In this document: positions 51,490-59,995 of the stretch, in pieces
How positions within the stretch are numbered: the stretch's first letter is position 1
Layout: the number at the start of each line of letters is the position of its first letter
Source of the DNA: Chloroflexota bacterium
GTDB lineage: Bacteria > Chloroflexota > Dehalococcoidia > Bin125
Length of the DNA stretch: 64,000 nucleotides
Assembly (NCBI GenBank): GCA_009838735.1
Contig: VXQZ01000037.1
Coordinates: 22,127-86,126 of the forward strand
Direction of reading: 5' to 3'
Notes under the pieces: model-generated
Database searches by the model: none
What the model saw: only the letters and a program-made list of their open reading frames with translations
Told to the model about the DNA's origin: nothing
Program-made: the position numbers and the translations under genes

Positions 51490-53007
51490 ATGTCGGAACT
51501 TCGATGGGAGCCGCCGGCCGGCGGTTCTGGAGACGAATCGGGTCGTCGTGCGGTGACGCCTGAGCGATTGAACGACTCCGGCGGTCCCAGCCGCTGGTCG
51601 ATCACGCTGCTGGTCTTTGTGATGATCGGCGCGGCGTTCGCGCTCGGCATTGGCGTGATGCGTGTGATCGACGCCAGCGACGACTATGGACGGATCCTCC
51701 GCAGCAGCGGCCGCGACGGCGCCGCTCCGGCAGCGGTCCCGGCTGCCGTTCAGCCCTCGGATGACGATGGGCAGGAAGCTACGGCTGACACACCGGGCCG
51801 AGCCTCACGGTTCGCGATCCTGGACGAGATCGTCGAGGTACTGGACAAGGACTTCGTCGATCCATCGAAGTTCAATTCGCTCGACACTCGCGAAGCAGCC
51901 ATTAACGGCATCATTGACGCGCTCGACGATCCGCACACGGTGTTCATCGATGCCGAGCGGTATCGCATGGCCAGCGAGGATATCGGCGGTTCGTTCGAGG
52001 GCATCGGGGCCACTGTCAACCAGGTGGACGGGGCGATCGTGATCGTTCGTCCGTTCCGCAACTCCCCGGCGATGCAGGCAGGAATCCGCCCTGGCGATGT
52101 GATTCTCGAAGTCGATGGCGAATCTACCGAGGGCTGGAGCCTCGAACAGGCCGTTGCCGTCATTCGCGGACCGAAGGGCACCGATGTCGCCCTGCTCGTG
52201 CGGCACACAGACGGTGAAGAAGAACTGATCGTGGTCACCCGCGACCGGATCGTGGTGCCCAGCGTTGAGTCGCTGCCGATCACCGACCGGTCCGGCAATC
52301 CGGTCGCCGACATTGGTTACATCCTGATCACCCAGTTCACGGAGGACACTCGGGGCGAGTTGCTGGAGTTGCTTGAGAGCGCCCGCAATGCCGGTCTGAC
52401 TCAGTTGATCATCGACGTGCGCGGCAATCCCGGCGGGCTGCTCGATGCAACCGTTGAGACGACCGGGGAGTTCATGGATGAGGGAGTGGTGCTGCGCCAG
52501 ATTGACCGCGAGGGTAATGAACGCGTCTTTAGCGACGAGCCCGGCGGGGCCGGAGTCGGCCTGGAGCTAGTTGTCCTCATCAACGAGCACAGCGCCTCGG
52601 GCTCCGAGGTAATGGCTGCGGCGCTGCGGGATCACGGCCGTGCGGTCCTGATCGGTACCACGACCACCGGGAAGGGCACAGTCAACGTGCCGCGCCGGCT
52701 GTCGGACGGCAGCGTGCTGTACGTCAGCATCGCTCGCTATCTCACGCCCGAGAACGCGCCCGTCGAAGGGGTCGGGATTGCTCCCGACATCGAAATCGCC
52801 ATTCCCGACACCGGATTTGAGGCCGGCCAGGACATCCAACTCTTCGTGGCGATCGACTACCTGCGCGGCGAGTACCAGCCCGGCAGCGCCGATAGCGGGT
52901 CTACCGAGAGTGAGCCCCAGAACGTTGAGCAAGAGGAAGCACCTGCAGAGCAGCAGGATTCCCAATCAGAGGGATCGGCAGGGCCGCAGAGTGATTCTGA
53001 GGAGTAA
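51490..53007 (+). CDS. S41-family carboxy-terminal processing protease (CtpA-like)
   Basis: A 505-residue protease with a transmembrane anchor (about residues 35-57), an S41 N-terminal helical region, a PDZ domain (VNQVDGAIVIVRPFRNSPAMQAGIRPGDVILEVDGESTEGWSLEQAVAVIRGPKGT), and a protease core with Ser in EHSASGSEVMAAALRD and Lys in GTTTTGKGTV. The C-terminal tail is Gln/Glu/Ser-rich. It acts in the envelope, trimming or degrading proteins by C-terminal recognition. Confidence 0.93.
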   Translation: MSELRWEPPAGGSGDESGRRAVTPERLNDSGGPSRWSITLLVFVMIGAAFALGIGVMRVIDASDDYGRILRSSGRDGAAPAAVPAAVQPSDDDGQEATADTPGRASRFAILDEIVEVLDKDFVDPSKFNSLDTREAAINGIIDALDDPHTVFIDAERYRMASEDIGGSFEGIGATVNQVDGAIVIVRPFRNSPAMQAGIRPGDVILEVDGESTEGWSLEQAVAVIRGPKGTDVALLVRHTDGEEELIVVTRDRIVVPSVESLPITDRSGNPVADIGYILITQFTEDTRGELLELLESARNAGLTQLIIDVRGNPGGLLDATVETTGEFMDEGVVLRQIDREGNERVFSDEPGGAGVGLELVVLINEHSASGSEVMAAALRDHGRAVLIGTTTTGKGTVNVPRRLSDGSVLYVSIARYLTPENAPVEGVGIAPDIEIAIPDTGFEAGQDIQLFVAIDYLRGEYQPGSADSGSTESEPQNVEQEEAPAEQQDSQSEGSAGPQSDSEE

Positions 53008-53057
53008 CCTACGCCGCGCGGCAACCACGATTGTCGGCCCGGATGCGAAGGGGATTG

Positions 53058-53912
53058 ATGATGACTTCGAACGCTGACGGATGGGCCCGTCCGGAGTTGA
53101 TCTGCGAGACCGACTGGCTGGCCGAGCACATCGACGACGACGACGTCGTGGTGCTCGACTGCGACCTGCTCGACGCCTATCTCCGCCTGCACATCCCGGG
53201 CGCCGTCTGGTCGCTCTCGCGCTACTGGAAGACCGATCCGCGCGACGATTCTCAGATCTACGGCATGTCGGATCCGGCGCAATGGGCTCAACTGGTCGGT
53301 CGATTGGGGATCACACCGGACACGACGGTCGTGGGGTATGACGGCTCGGGCTCCCTGTACGCGGCCCGGACCTGGTGGACCTTCGACCGATTCGGCCATA
53401 CCAACTTCAAGATCCTGCATGGCGGACTGGACAAGTGGTACGCCGAGGGCCGACCGCTCTCGCGCCAGAACCTCCGCCCGCGATCCGTCGAGTATCCCGT
53501 CCCGCCGGCGCCTCATGACGACTCGATCTGTCGGCTCGACGACATTCCCGGGGCGATCGAGGATGACAACCACGTGTTCTGGGACGTGCGCTCGGACGGG
53601 GAGTGGACCGGCGCGAACAAGCGCGGCACTCAACGAGGGGGGCGTATCCCGGGCGCGGCGCACCTGGAGTGGCTGGAAACGCTCGAGGAGCCGGTGCGGA
53701 CGCTCAAGCCAGCGGCCGAGCTACGGCAGATGCTGGCCGACCTGGGGATTACTCCGGAGACGACCGTCACAACCTATTGACAGGGTGGCATCCGTGCGGC
53801 GCACGGATACTGGCTCCTGCAACTGCTCGGCTACAACCAGAGCCGCAACTACGACGCGTCCTGGCACGAGTACGGCAACGCGCTCGACCATCCGATTGAG
53901 ACGCCGGACTGA
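53058..53912 (+). CDS. Thiosulfate/3-mercaptopyruvate sulfurtransferase with selenocysteine (UGA) at the active site
   Basis: A 284-residue two-domain rhodanese. The N-terminal domain (DDDVVVLDCDLLDAYLRLHIPGAVWSLSRYWKTD) lacks an active-site Cys as usual. In the C-terminal domain the reading runs GITPETTVTTY-U-QGGIRAAHGYWLLQLLGYNQSRNYDASWHEYGNALDHPIETPD. The TGA at 53778-53780 is codon 241, exactly the catalytic Cys of the C-x-G-G-x-R loop. The ORF track stops there. A perfect hairpin begins nine bases after the UGA. The distal 43 residues are typical rhodanese and complete the domain. The enzyme would transfer sulfur through a perselenide/selenolate. Confidence 0.85.
53790..53808 (+). promoter_or_regulatory. 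Candidate bacterial SECIS element of the sulfurtransferase
   Basis: AUCCGUGC-GGC-GCACGGAU: a perfect 8-bp stem with a GGC loop. The stem starts 9 bases after the UGA, and the first loop G is about 18 bases after it, inside the bacterial SECIS range. The hairpin is formed by coding sequence (IRAAHG). Confidence 0.7.
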
Positions 53913-53938
53913 CGCGAGCGCGTTCTCTGTCGTTCGAA

Positions 53939-55186
53939 TCAACCTTCGAGCACTATTGCCAGCGCGGTTTCGACTTCGTCCAGCGGGGCGAATGCCTCGA
54001 AGCGGGCGGCAACGACTCCGTCGGCGTTGACGACGAATGTCCACTCGCCGGTGTGCAGTCCCCACTCCTCAAGGATCGGCGTCTCGATCGGGTCGGCTCC
54101 CAGCTTCACCTCGGCGGGGTTTTCGTAGAGATCGACGTGGACGTAGTTGGCCGCGTCGCCATAGATGCTTCTGAGCTCGGAGAGCACCTCTGCCTGGGGA
54201 CCACAGAAGGCGTTGGTACAGAAGCCGGGCGATGCAAAGACGACGACCAGCGGTTTGCCGGCCTCAACCGCGTCGGCCAGTGAGACCAGGTAGAGGCCCG
54301 GATCCGGCTCGTCGCCGGTGGACAGATCCTCGATGTTGGCGACATCGGTGATTGTGCGGCTGTCGGAGGCTGGCGCCGCGTCTCCGACAGAGGGGGCGGC
54401 CGTGTCCTCGGGGATGTCTATGGCAATGCCGATGTCTTCGAAGCCGTCCTCGGAGGGGATGTGCAGGATTAAGTTCCAGCGTCCGACGCTCGCGAACTCG
54501 ACGTAGGTGACGTGGAATCCCCGGACGCCGTCGGGGAAGCGGGAGAAGCGCGCGACCACTTCTTGCATCTCGCCGGGAGCGTCATCGGGCAGGACCGTGA
54601 TTCGCATCGCCGGCGTTTCAACCAGCCCGGCCGGTCCCTCGATCACCAGCGAGATCCGGTGCTGGCCCGGGGAGAGGTCGGGCGTGCCCAGCGCGATCGT
54701 GTACTCGTCACCGCTCACGTAGACGGGGTAGCCCCAGTCGAGGAGCAGTTGCAGGCGTGGGCTCAGGTCGTCGTAGGCGGCGGCCTCGATGATGCCCACC
54801 GACATGCCGCCTTCCATACCGCCCATGCCGTCATCCGCCTGCTGCTGCGCCGGCTCTTCGTCTGCCTGGGCCTCCTGTTCGCTCTCTACGACGGCCTGCG
54901 CTTGCGCCTGTTGCTGTTCCTGTTCGACCTGCGCAGCCTGGGCGGCGCCTGCACTGCCGCTCGTGGATGAGCCGGAACTGCGAGACGCGGTTGTCGTGCT
55001 TCCGCTCGATGTCGAATCGGCTGCCGACTCGGCTTGCTGCTGCTCTTGCTGAGCGATCTGTTGCTGTTCGTCGTCCGACGTGGTCGTACAGGCGGACAGC
55101 AGTAGCGCCGAGGCCGCAACGGCTACCAACACGCGCCATCGCCGGCCCGCGAGACACCAGCCCAGGTGGTTCAGTCGGTTGTGCAT
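53939..55186 (-). CDS. Thioredoxin-fold lipoprotein with Gln/Ser-rich linker
   Basis: A 415-residue lipoprotein. Lipobox LLLSAC (Cys33), then about 110 residues rich in Gln, Glu, Ser and Thr, a beta-rich central domain (FSRFPDGVRGFHVTYVEFASVGRWNLILHI), and a thioredoxin-like C-terminal domain with GFCTNAFCG (CxxxxC) and TPILEEWGLHTGEWTFVVNADGVV. It is probably an outer-face redox protein or a SCO-like metal/disulfide carrier. It neighbours another thioredoxin-like lipoprotein. Confidence 0.82.
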   Translation of the reverse strand: MHNRLNHLGWCLAGRRWRVLVAVAASALLLSACTTTSDDEQQQIAQQEQQQAESAADSTSSGSTTTASRSSGSSTSGSAGAAQAAQVEQEQQQAQAQAVVESEQEAQADEEPAQQQADDGMGGMEGGMSVGIIEAAAYDDLSPRLQLLLDWGYPVYVSGDEYTIALGTPDLSPGQHRISLVIEGPAGLVETPAMRITVLPDDAPGEMQEVVARFSRFPDGVRGFHVTYVEFASVGRWNLILHIPSEDGFEDIGIAIDIPEDTAAPSVGDAAPASDSRTITDVANIEDLSTGDEPDPGLYLVSLADAVEAGKPLVVVFASPGFCTNAFCGPQAEVLSELRSIYGDAANYVHVDLYENPAEVKLGADPIETPILEEWGLHTGEWTFVVNADGVVAARFEAFAPLDEVETALAIVLEG

Positions 55187-55231
55187 GATTTCTCCCGCTC
55201 GATCAGTTGTGATGCGTTGCGTCCGGCACTG

Positions 55232-56848
55232 CTACTCGCCGCCGACGTAGGAACCGAAGGTGAACGCGAAGAGGCGGAACTGGTCTGAGTTCGAGCTCAG
55301 CTTCAGTTCATGTTCCGACCATTCCGGCAGGAACAACAGCCGGTACAGGTCGTTCTCGGTCACACGGATGAAGGAGCGCCCGTCGTCGTCCCACTGGATA
55401 TGCGCGCCCGCCTCGTTGGGGAACAGCCAACGTCCATCGATCTCGACGAAGACGTCGTAGGGCTGACCGTTGTCGGCCGCAGTGAGCACCAGGTTGACCG
55501 TGCGTCCGCGGATGATCAGCGCGACGTAGTCCTCAAGATCATCCGTCTGTCTTGCGTGAACGATCGACTCCTCTTCAATCTGCCAGAGACCTTCGAGGTA
55601 CCAGCGATTGTGCTCGCGTTGCGAGCTCGCGACGTCGACGAACTGAGTGACCGCGCCGAGTGATGAGAGATAGTAGGCATCCTGACCGGCGTAGGGCCGA
55701 CCCGAGTTGCGCCTCCAGCCCATGTACAGCTCCCGCGTCTGCCCGGTTGGCTGTCCCCGACGGCTGGGCGCCTCGATCTCGACCCCGATCGGGACATTGG
55801 ACAGATCCCTGCCACCCGCCTCTAACGCCTGGCGGATGGCGATCTCGGTCTCGTGGTAGTCGCCTTCACCGATGTGGTCGTAGAGGACCCCCATCGGCGA
55901 TCCGTCGGGCGTCGGGCCGATGAGATATTTGCGCGGCCAGAAGCGGCGGGCGCCCTGGAAGGTGCGGAAGCTGACGTGGTCGTTATCGATCGCCACGAGA
56001 TATTCGATGTCGTATTCATCGATCGCGCCCTGCACGTTTTCGAGCCGCTCTTCAAACGCGAACTCGGGAGAGTGAATGCCGATGATCACGAGCCCGTGGT
56101 CGCGGTACTTCTCGTCCCAGGCCGTCAGGAATGGCAGCGTGCGAACGCAATTGATGCAGGTGTAGGTCCAGAAGTCGACCAGGACGACGTTGCCTTTGGC
56201 CAGTTCGAGGGCGACCGAGGTCTCCTCACCGTTGAGCCAGGCATTGATGCCGACGACATCGGTGACGGTCGCGTTGGCGCTGATCTCTTCCGCGCGCAGA
56301 CGCAGGCGTTCGGCTTCGGCCGGGTCGAGCTGCTCCTGTTCTTGCTGTTCCTGTTGCTCGGCCGCGTCGGCCTGCTCCTGCTCCGGCGTCATCTCCTCCT
56401 GCTGGGCGTCCTGGGCGTCCGATTGCTCGGGCTGCGACTGCTCAACCTGGGCCTCGTCGGAATCGGCGTCGTCAGCCTGTTGCTGGGCTGACTGTTGCGC
56501 CTGTTGCTGTTCGGCTTGTTCGGTTCCGTTCGGTTCCGATCGGTCCGGTTCGGCCTGTTCGCTCGACTGTGACTGTTCGGATTGTTCGGTGGCGTTCGAC
56601 GCCGTTCGGTCCTGTTCGGTCGACTGAGGTTGTTCGGATTGTTCGGCAGCGTTCGATGCCGTTCGGTCCTGTTCGGCCTGCTCGGTCGACCGGCGCTGTT
56701 CGGGTTGGTCGGTGGCGTTCGATTCCGTTCGGCTCTGTTCGGCCTGCTGGGGAGTCGTCTGTTCGCCGTCCGAGGAACAGGCGGCGATGATTGCAATGAT
56801 CGCCGCGAGCGCGAGAATGCCGATGGGGGCGAGGCGTAGCTGTTTCAT
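55232..56848 (-). CDS. TlpA/DipZ-like thioredoxin lipoprotein with EQ-rich repeats
   Basis: A 538-residue lipoprotein. Lipobox IIAAC (Cys24), then about 160 residues of Glu/Gln/Ser/Arg/Thr repeats (TEQDRTASNATEQSEQ), a TlpA-like domain (VVLVDFWTYTCINCVRTLPFLTAWDEKYRDHGLVIIGIHSPEF), in which CINC is the active site, and a C-terminal DipZ-type domain (GWRRNSGRPYAGQ, LFLPEWSEHELKL). It is probably a thiol-disulfide carrier on the cell surface. Confidence 0.87.
   Translation of the reverse strand: MKQLRLAPIGILALAAIIAIIAACSSDGEQTTPQQAEQSRTESNATDQPEQRRSTEQAEQDRTASNAAEQSEQPQSTEQDRTASNATEQSEQSQSSEQAEPDRSEPNGTEQAEQQQAQQSAQQQADDADSDEAQVEQSQPEQSDAQDAQQEEMTPEQEQADAAEQQEQQEQEQLDPAEAERLRLRAEEISANATVTDVVGINAWLNGEETSVALELAKGNVVLVDFWTYTCINCVRTLPFLTAWDEKYRDHGLVIIGIHSPEFAFEERLENVQGAIDEYDIEYLVAIDNDHVSFRTFQGARRFWPRKYLIGPTPDGSPMGVLYDHIGEGDYHETEIAIRQALEAGGRDLSNVPIGVEIEAPSRRGQPTGQTRELYMGWRRNSGRPYAGQDAYYLSSLGAVTQFVDVASSQREHNRWYLEGLWQIEEESIVHARQTDDLEDYVALIIRGRTVNLVLTAADNGQPYDVFVEIDGRWLFPNEAGAHIQWDDDGRSFIRVTENDLYRLLFLPEWSEHELKLSSNSDQFRLFAFTFGSYVGGE
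56520..56760 (-). repeat. Intragenic 57/66-bp degenerate tandem repeat
   Basis: Copies begin near 56574, 56631 and 56697 on the plus strand (TGTTCGGATTGTTCGGYRGCGTTCG), spaced 57 and 66 bp, with further GTTCGG blocks at each side. They encode the TEQ/SEQ/DRTASN repeats of the TlpA-like lipoprotein in its linker. The frame is preserved by the multiple-of-three spacing. Confidence 0.75.
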
Positions 56849-56882
56849 ATCGCCGAGCGTACAACGCGGTTTGTCCGAGAGA

Positions 56883-57827
56883 TCAGACGTTGCCGGCGGC
56901 CCAGGCGGAAATCAATGTGTGCGCGATCGCCATCGGACCCGGCAATGACAGGGCTCCGTCCGGTAGTCCGGGCTGGTCCAGCTGCGCAGCGGGTTGCTGC
57001 AGCGAGTGGACGATTTCATCCCTGGTGAACCAGCGCACGTCGTCCATCTCCCAGTCGTCGTAGTTGATGTCGGCGCTGCCCGCGTCGGCGTGACAACCAA
57101 TCATCAGAGAGGAGGGGAAGGGCCAGGGCTGCGACGAGTGGTAGCGCACGTTGACCGCGTCGATCCCGGACTCTTCAGCCACTTCACGTCGGACCGCATC
57201 TTCAATCGATTCACCATGATCGATGAATCCCGCCAATGCCGAGAACATGCCGGCCGGCCAGGAGGCCTGGCGTCCCAGCAGACAGCGATCGCGCTCGGTG
57301 TCGATCACGACAGTGATCACGACCGGGTCGGTGCGTGGAAAGTGCTCGGCGGGGCAGGTCGTGCATTTGCGAAAGATGCCGCCCTGTGCTGCCGCGGTGG
57401 GCGCCCCACAGACCGCGCAGAAGCGATGACGCTCGTGCCAGTCGAGGAAGGCCCGGGCCTGCGCCGCGATTCCCGCATCATCGGCGTCGAGCACCGCTGC
57501 CGCGGCACGCAGGTCCGAGAAGGCTGCGTCTGCCGGGAGCTCAAACTGATTTGGCGCGGCAGCCTCGTTGATGGCGAATCTCGCGTCGTCGTCGCTGGTA
57601 CCGAGCAGTAAGGGAGGATGCCGGTCCGTGTCGGCCCCTGGCGGCAGACTCGACCAGGCCAGGCGCATGGCGCCATTGACCTGACGCATGGGAAACGTGA
57701 GGTTGCGCAAGGGAAGAAACTGCGTCTGGGGGACGTCGACCTGCTTCGAGACCCAGTCCTCGTCTCGGCGTCGCGCAGCTTCGCGGTCGAGAGGATTGCC
57801 GGAGAACGTGTTGCGAAACTCGGGCAT
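56883..57827 (-). CDS. nudC: NADH pyrophosphatase NudC
   Basis: A 314-residue Nudix hydrolase. Zinc ribbon CAVCGAP with CTTC, Nudix box GFIDHGESIEDAVRREVAEESGI, and the NudC-specific SSQPWPFPSSLMIG motif. It cleaves NAD(H) to NMN(H) and AMP, and NudC also removes NAD caps from RNA. An N-terminal helical region is present. The start is 7 bases from the Fhs stop on the same strand. Confidence 0.92.
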   Translation of the reverse strand: MPEFRNTFSGNPLDREAARRRDEDWVSKQVDVPQTQFLPLRNLTFPMRQVNGAMRLAWSSLPPGADTDRHPPLLLGTSDDDARFAINEAAAPNQFELPADAAFSDLRAAAAVLDADDAGIAAQARAFLDWHERHRFCAVCGAPTAAAQGGIFRKCTTCPAEHFPRTDPVVITVVIDTERDRCLLGRQASWPAGMFSALAGFIDHGESIEDAVRREVAEESGIDAVNVRYHSSQPWPFPSSLMIGCHADAGSADINYDDWEMDDVRWFTRDEIVHSLQQPAAQLDQPGLPDGALSLPGPMAIAHTLISAWAAGNV

Positions 57828-57833
57828 GACGAC

Positions 57834-59465
57834 CTAACCGGTGTGCGTCTCGGCGGTGTGGTCAAAGTGGACGGCTGCCGGTGAGCGGGGCAGTCCGGGC
57901 ATGGTCATGATCTCGCCGGAGATAATCACGACGAACCCGGCTCCGGCCGAGGGGCGTACGTCGCGGACCGTGAACTCGTGATCTCGGGGGCGACCGAGCA
58001 AGGCAGGATCGTCCGAAAGCGAGTATTGCGTCTTGGCGATGCAGACCGGCCAGTCATCCTGGCCGAGCCTGCGGGCGCGGCGCAACGTCAATTCGGCAAG
58101 CCGCAGGTACGACACAGATCCCGCGCCGTACACCTCTCGAGCAACCGTTTCGATTTTGTCCTTGAGTGGGGATGCCAGGTCGTAGAGCCGTCGGAACGAC
58201 GGCCGTTCTCCAGCCAGCGCTTCGCGCACCTGGACGGCGAGATCGAGGCAGGCGTCTCCACCGCCTCCGTAGGGATTGGCGACCGCCGCGCGGACCCCTC
58301 GAGCGCGACAGTGCGCGAGGACGGCGTCCAGCTCGGCCGGCGTGTCCGATGGGAACTGGTTGACAGCCACGACCGGAGTCACGCCGTGCTGTTCCATGTT
58401 GTCGATATGCGCGTCGAGGTTCGGCAGTCCTGCCTCCAGCGCGGCCAGGTCCTCGACCTCCAGCTCGCGCGCCGAACGACCGCCATGCCGCTTGATGGCG
58501 CGGGCGGTGGCGACGATCACCGCCGCCTGAGGTTCGAACTCGCCAATTCGCGATACGACATTGAAGAACTTCTCCGCGCCAAGATCCGAGCCAAAGCCGG
58601 CTTCGGTCACGGTGATGTCGGCGCAGGACAGGGCAGCGCGGGTGGCGGTGATCGAGTTGCAGCCCAAGGCGATGTTGGCGAATGGCCCGCCGTGCACAAA
58701 TGCCGGTCCGCCCTCGCCCATCTGCACGAGATTGGGCCGGATGGCGTCCTTGAGTAGCACGGTCATCGCGCTATCGACTTGCAAATCCTGGCAGGTCACC
58801 GGTTGAATCGGCGTAGAGGATGTGTAGCCGACGATGATGTCGCCCAGCCGCCGGTGCAGGTCATCGATGTCGCTGGCCACCGACAGAATCGCCATCACCT
58901 CGGAGGCCGGCGTGATGTCGAACGCTTCCTCGCGCGGAATGCCATCGGTGGTGCCGCCCATGCCGATCACCGCGCCGCGCAGCGCGCGGTCGTTCATATC
59001 GAGGCAGCGCCGCCAGGTGATGCGGCGGGCATCGAGCCCGAGCGCATTGCCGTGGAAGATGGAGTTGTCGATCGCCGCCGCCAGCAGGTTGTTTGCCGCC
59101 GTCACGGCGTGCAGATCGCCCGTGAAATGCAGATTGATGTCGTCTGCCGGGAGCACCTGGGATCCACCCCCGCCGGTGCCGCCGCCCTTGATTCCGAAGA
59201 CGGGTCCCATTGAGGGTTCGCGCAGGGCGACGACTGCGTTCGCACCCGATTGCCGCAGCGCCTGTGTGAGCCCGATCGCGGTGGTCGTCTTGCCTTCTCC
59301 GGCGGTCGTCGGCGTCATGCCGGTGACCAGCACGAGGTCGCCCTGAGGCCGCCGGCCGAGGCGCTCGAGGGCCTCGGCGTTCAGCTTGGCCTTGTGTCGT
59401 CCGTAGAGATCGAGATCGTCGTCGTCCAAGCCCAGATCCGCTGCCACGTCGGCGATCGGCCGCAT
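57834..59465 (-). CDS. fhs: Formate-tetrahydrofolate ligase
   Basis: A 543-residue enzyme: ATP-binding loop TPTTAGEGKTTTAIGL (about residues 51-66), REPSMGPVFGIKGGGTGGGGSQV and the FHGNALGLDARRITWRRCLDMNDRALR region. It makes 10-formyl-THF from formate, ATP and THF in one-carbon metabolism. An FDH-like hydrolase/formyltransferase is at 12722. It is co-directional with nudC. Confidence 0.95.
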   Translation of the reverse strand: MRPIADVAADLGLDDDDLDLYGRHKAKLNAEALERLGRRPQGDLVLVTGMTPTTAGEGKTTTAIGLTQALRQSGANAVVALREPSMGPVFGIKGGGTGGGGSQVLPADDINLHFTGDLHAVTAANNLLAAAIDNSIFHGNALGLDARRITWRRCLDMNDRALRGAVIGMGGTTDGIPREEAFDITPASEVMAILSVASDIDDLHRRLGDIIVGYTSSTPIQPVTCQDLQVDSAMTVLLKDAIRPNLVQMGEGGPAFVHGGPFANIALGCNSITATRAALSCADITVTEAGFGSDLGAEKFFNVVSRIGEFEPQAAVIVATARAIKRHGGRSARELEVEDLAALEAGLPNLDAHIDNMEQHGVTPVVAVNQFPSDTPAELDAVLAHCRARGVRAAVANPYGGGGDACLDLAVQVREALAGERPSFRRLYDLASPLKDKIETVAREVYGAGSVSYLRLAELTLRRARRLGQDDWPVCIAKTQYSLSDDPALLGRPRDHEFTVRDVRPSAGAGFVVIISGEIMTMPGLPRSPAAVHFDHTAETHTG

Positions 59466-59514
59466 GTCGCTACCCCTTACTCCGAGGGGCAGGTTAGCGC
59501 AGCACTGAGCCTGT

Positions 59515-59949
59515 TCAGTTCTCGACCGTCACCTTGACGTCGGTGACTTTGCGCGAATTCACGATCAACGCGATGTTGAAATCGCCGTCGTCGGTCAGCG
59601 CCAGTGGAATTGCGGCGATCTTCCAGGGCGGCTCGACATCGTCGAAGCGAAAATCCCTCAGTTCGAAGTACTCGCGGGCGCCGGCATCGTACTCAACGCG
59701 GATCACGATATGGTCGGCGTCCACCGGCTCGTTCATCTCCAGCCGCAGCCAGAACGGCTCCTCGAGCTTGAGCGGGCGATTCAGGGGAGTCAGGATCGCT
59801 TTGTCATCGGCGCCTTCATCGATATGCAGCGCGGCCTCCGCCGAACCGCCGACCCCCGAGAAGATGCCGCCACGCGACGCATTGCAGCCCGCGGCGGCGA
59901 TGGTCAGCACCACGATCGCCGTCACAGCAGCCAGCCAGAGAACACGCAT
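59515..59949 (-). CDS. Hypothetical lipoprotein
   Basis: A 144-residue protein. From the ATG at 59949 the sequence MRVLWLAAVTAIVVLTIAAAGC forms a lipoprotein signal with lipobox Cys22. The body is beta-rich (LEEPFWLRLEMNEPVDADHIVIRVEYDAGAREYFELRDFRFD). The ORF track starts at 60027, but that would overlap the divergent proV start. Function unknown. Confidence 0.65.
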   Translation of the reverse strand: MRVLWLAAVTAIVVLTIAAAGCNASRGGIFSGVGGSAEAALHIDEGADDKAILTPLNRPLKLEEPFWLRLEMNEPVDADHIVIRVEYDAGAREYFELRDFRFDDVEPPWKIAAIPLALTDDGDFNIALIVNSRKVTDVKVTVEN

Positions 59950-59995
59950 TGGGGCAAAGAGTAGTCTGCGCACCAGACCGGAAGGAGACTGAACG

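Noticed and set aside
56520-56760. CRISPR array
   Set aside because: Repeats are in frame, degenerate, without unique spacers, and encode a protein linker.
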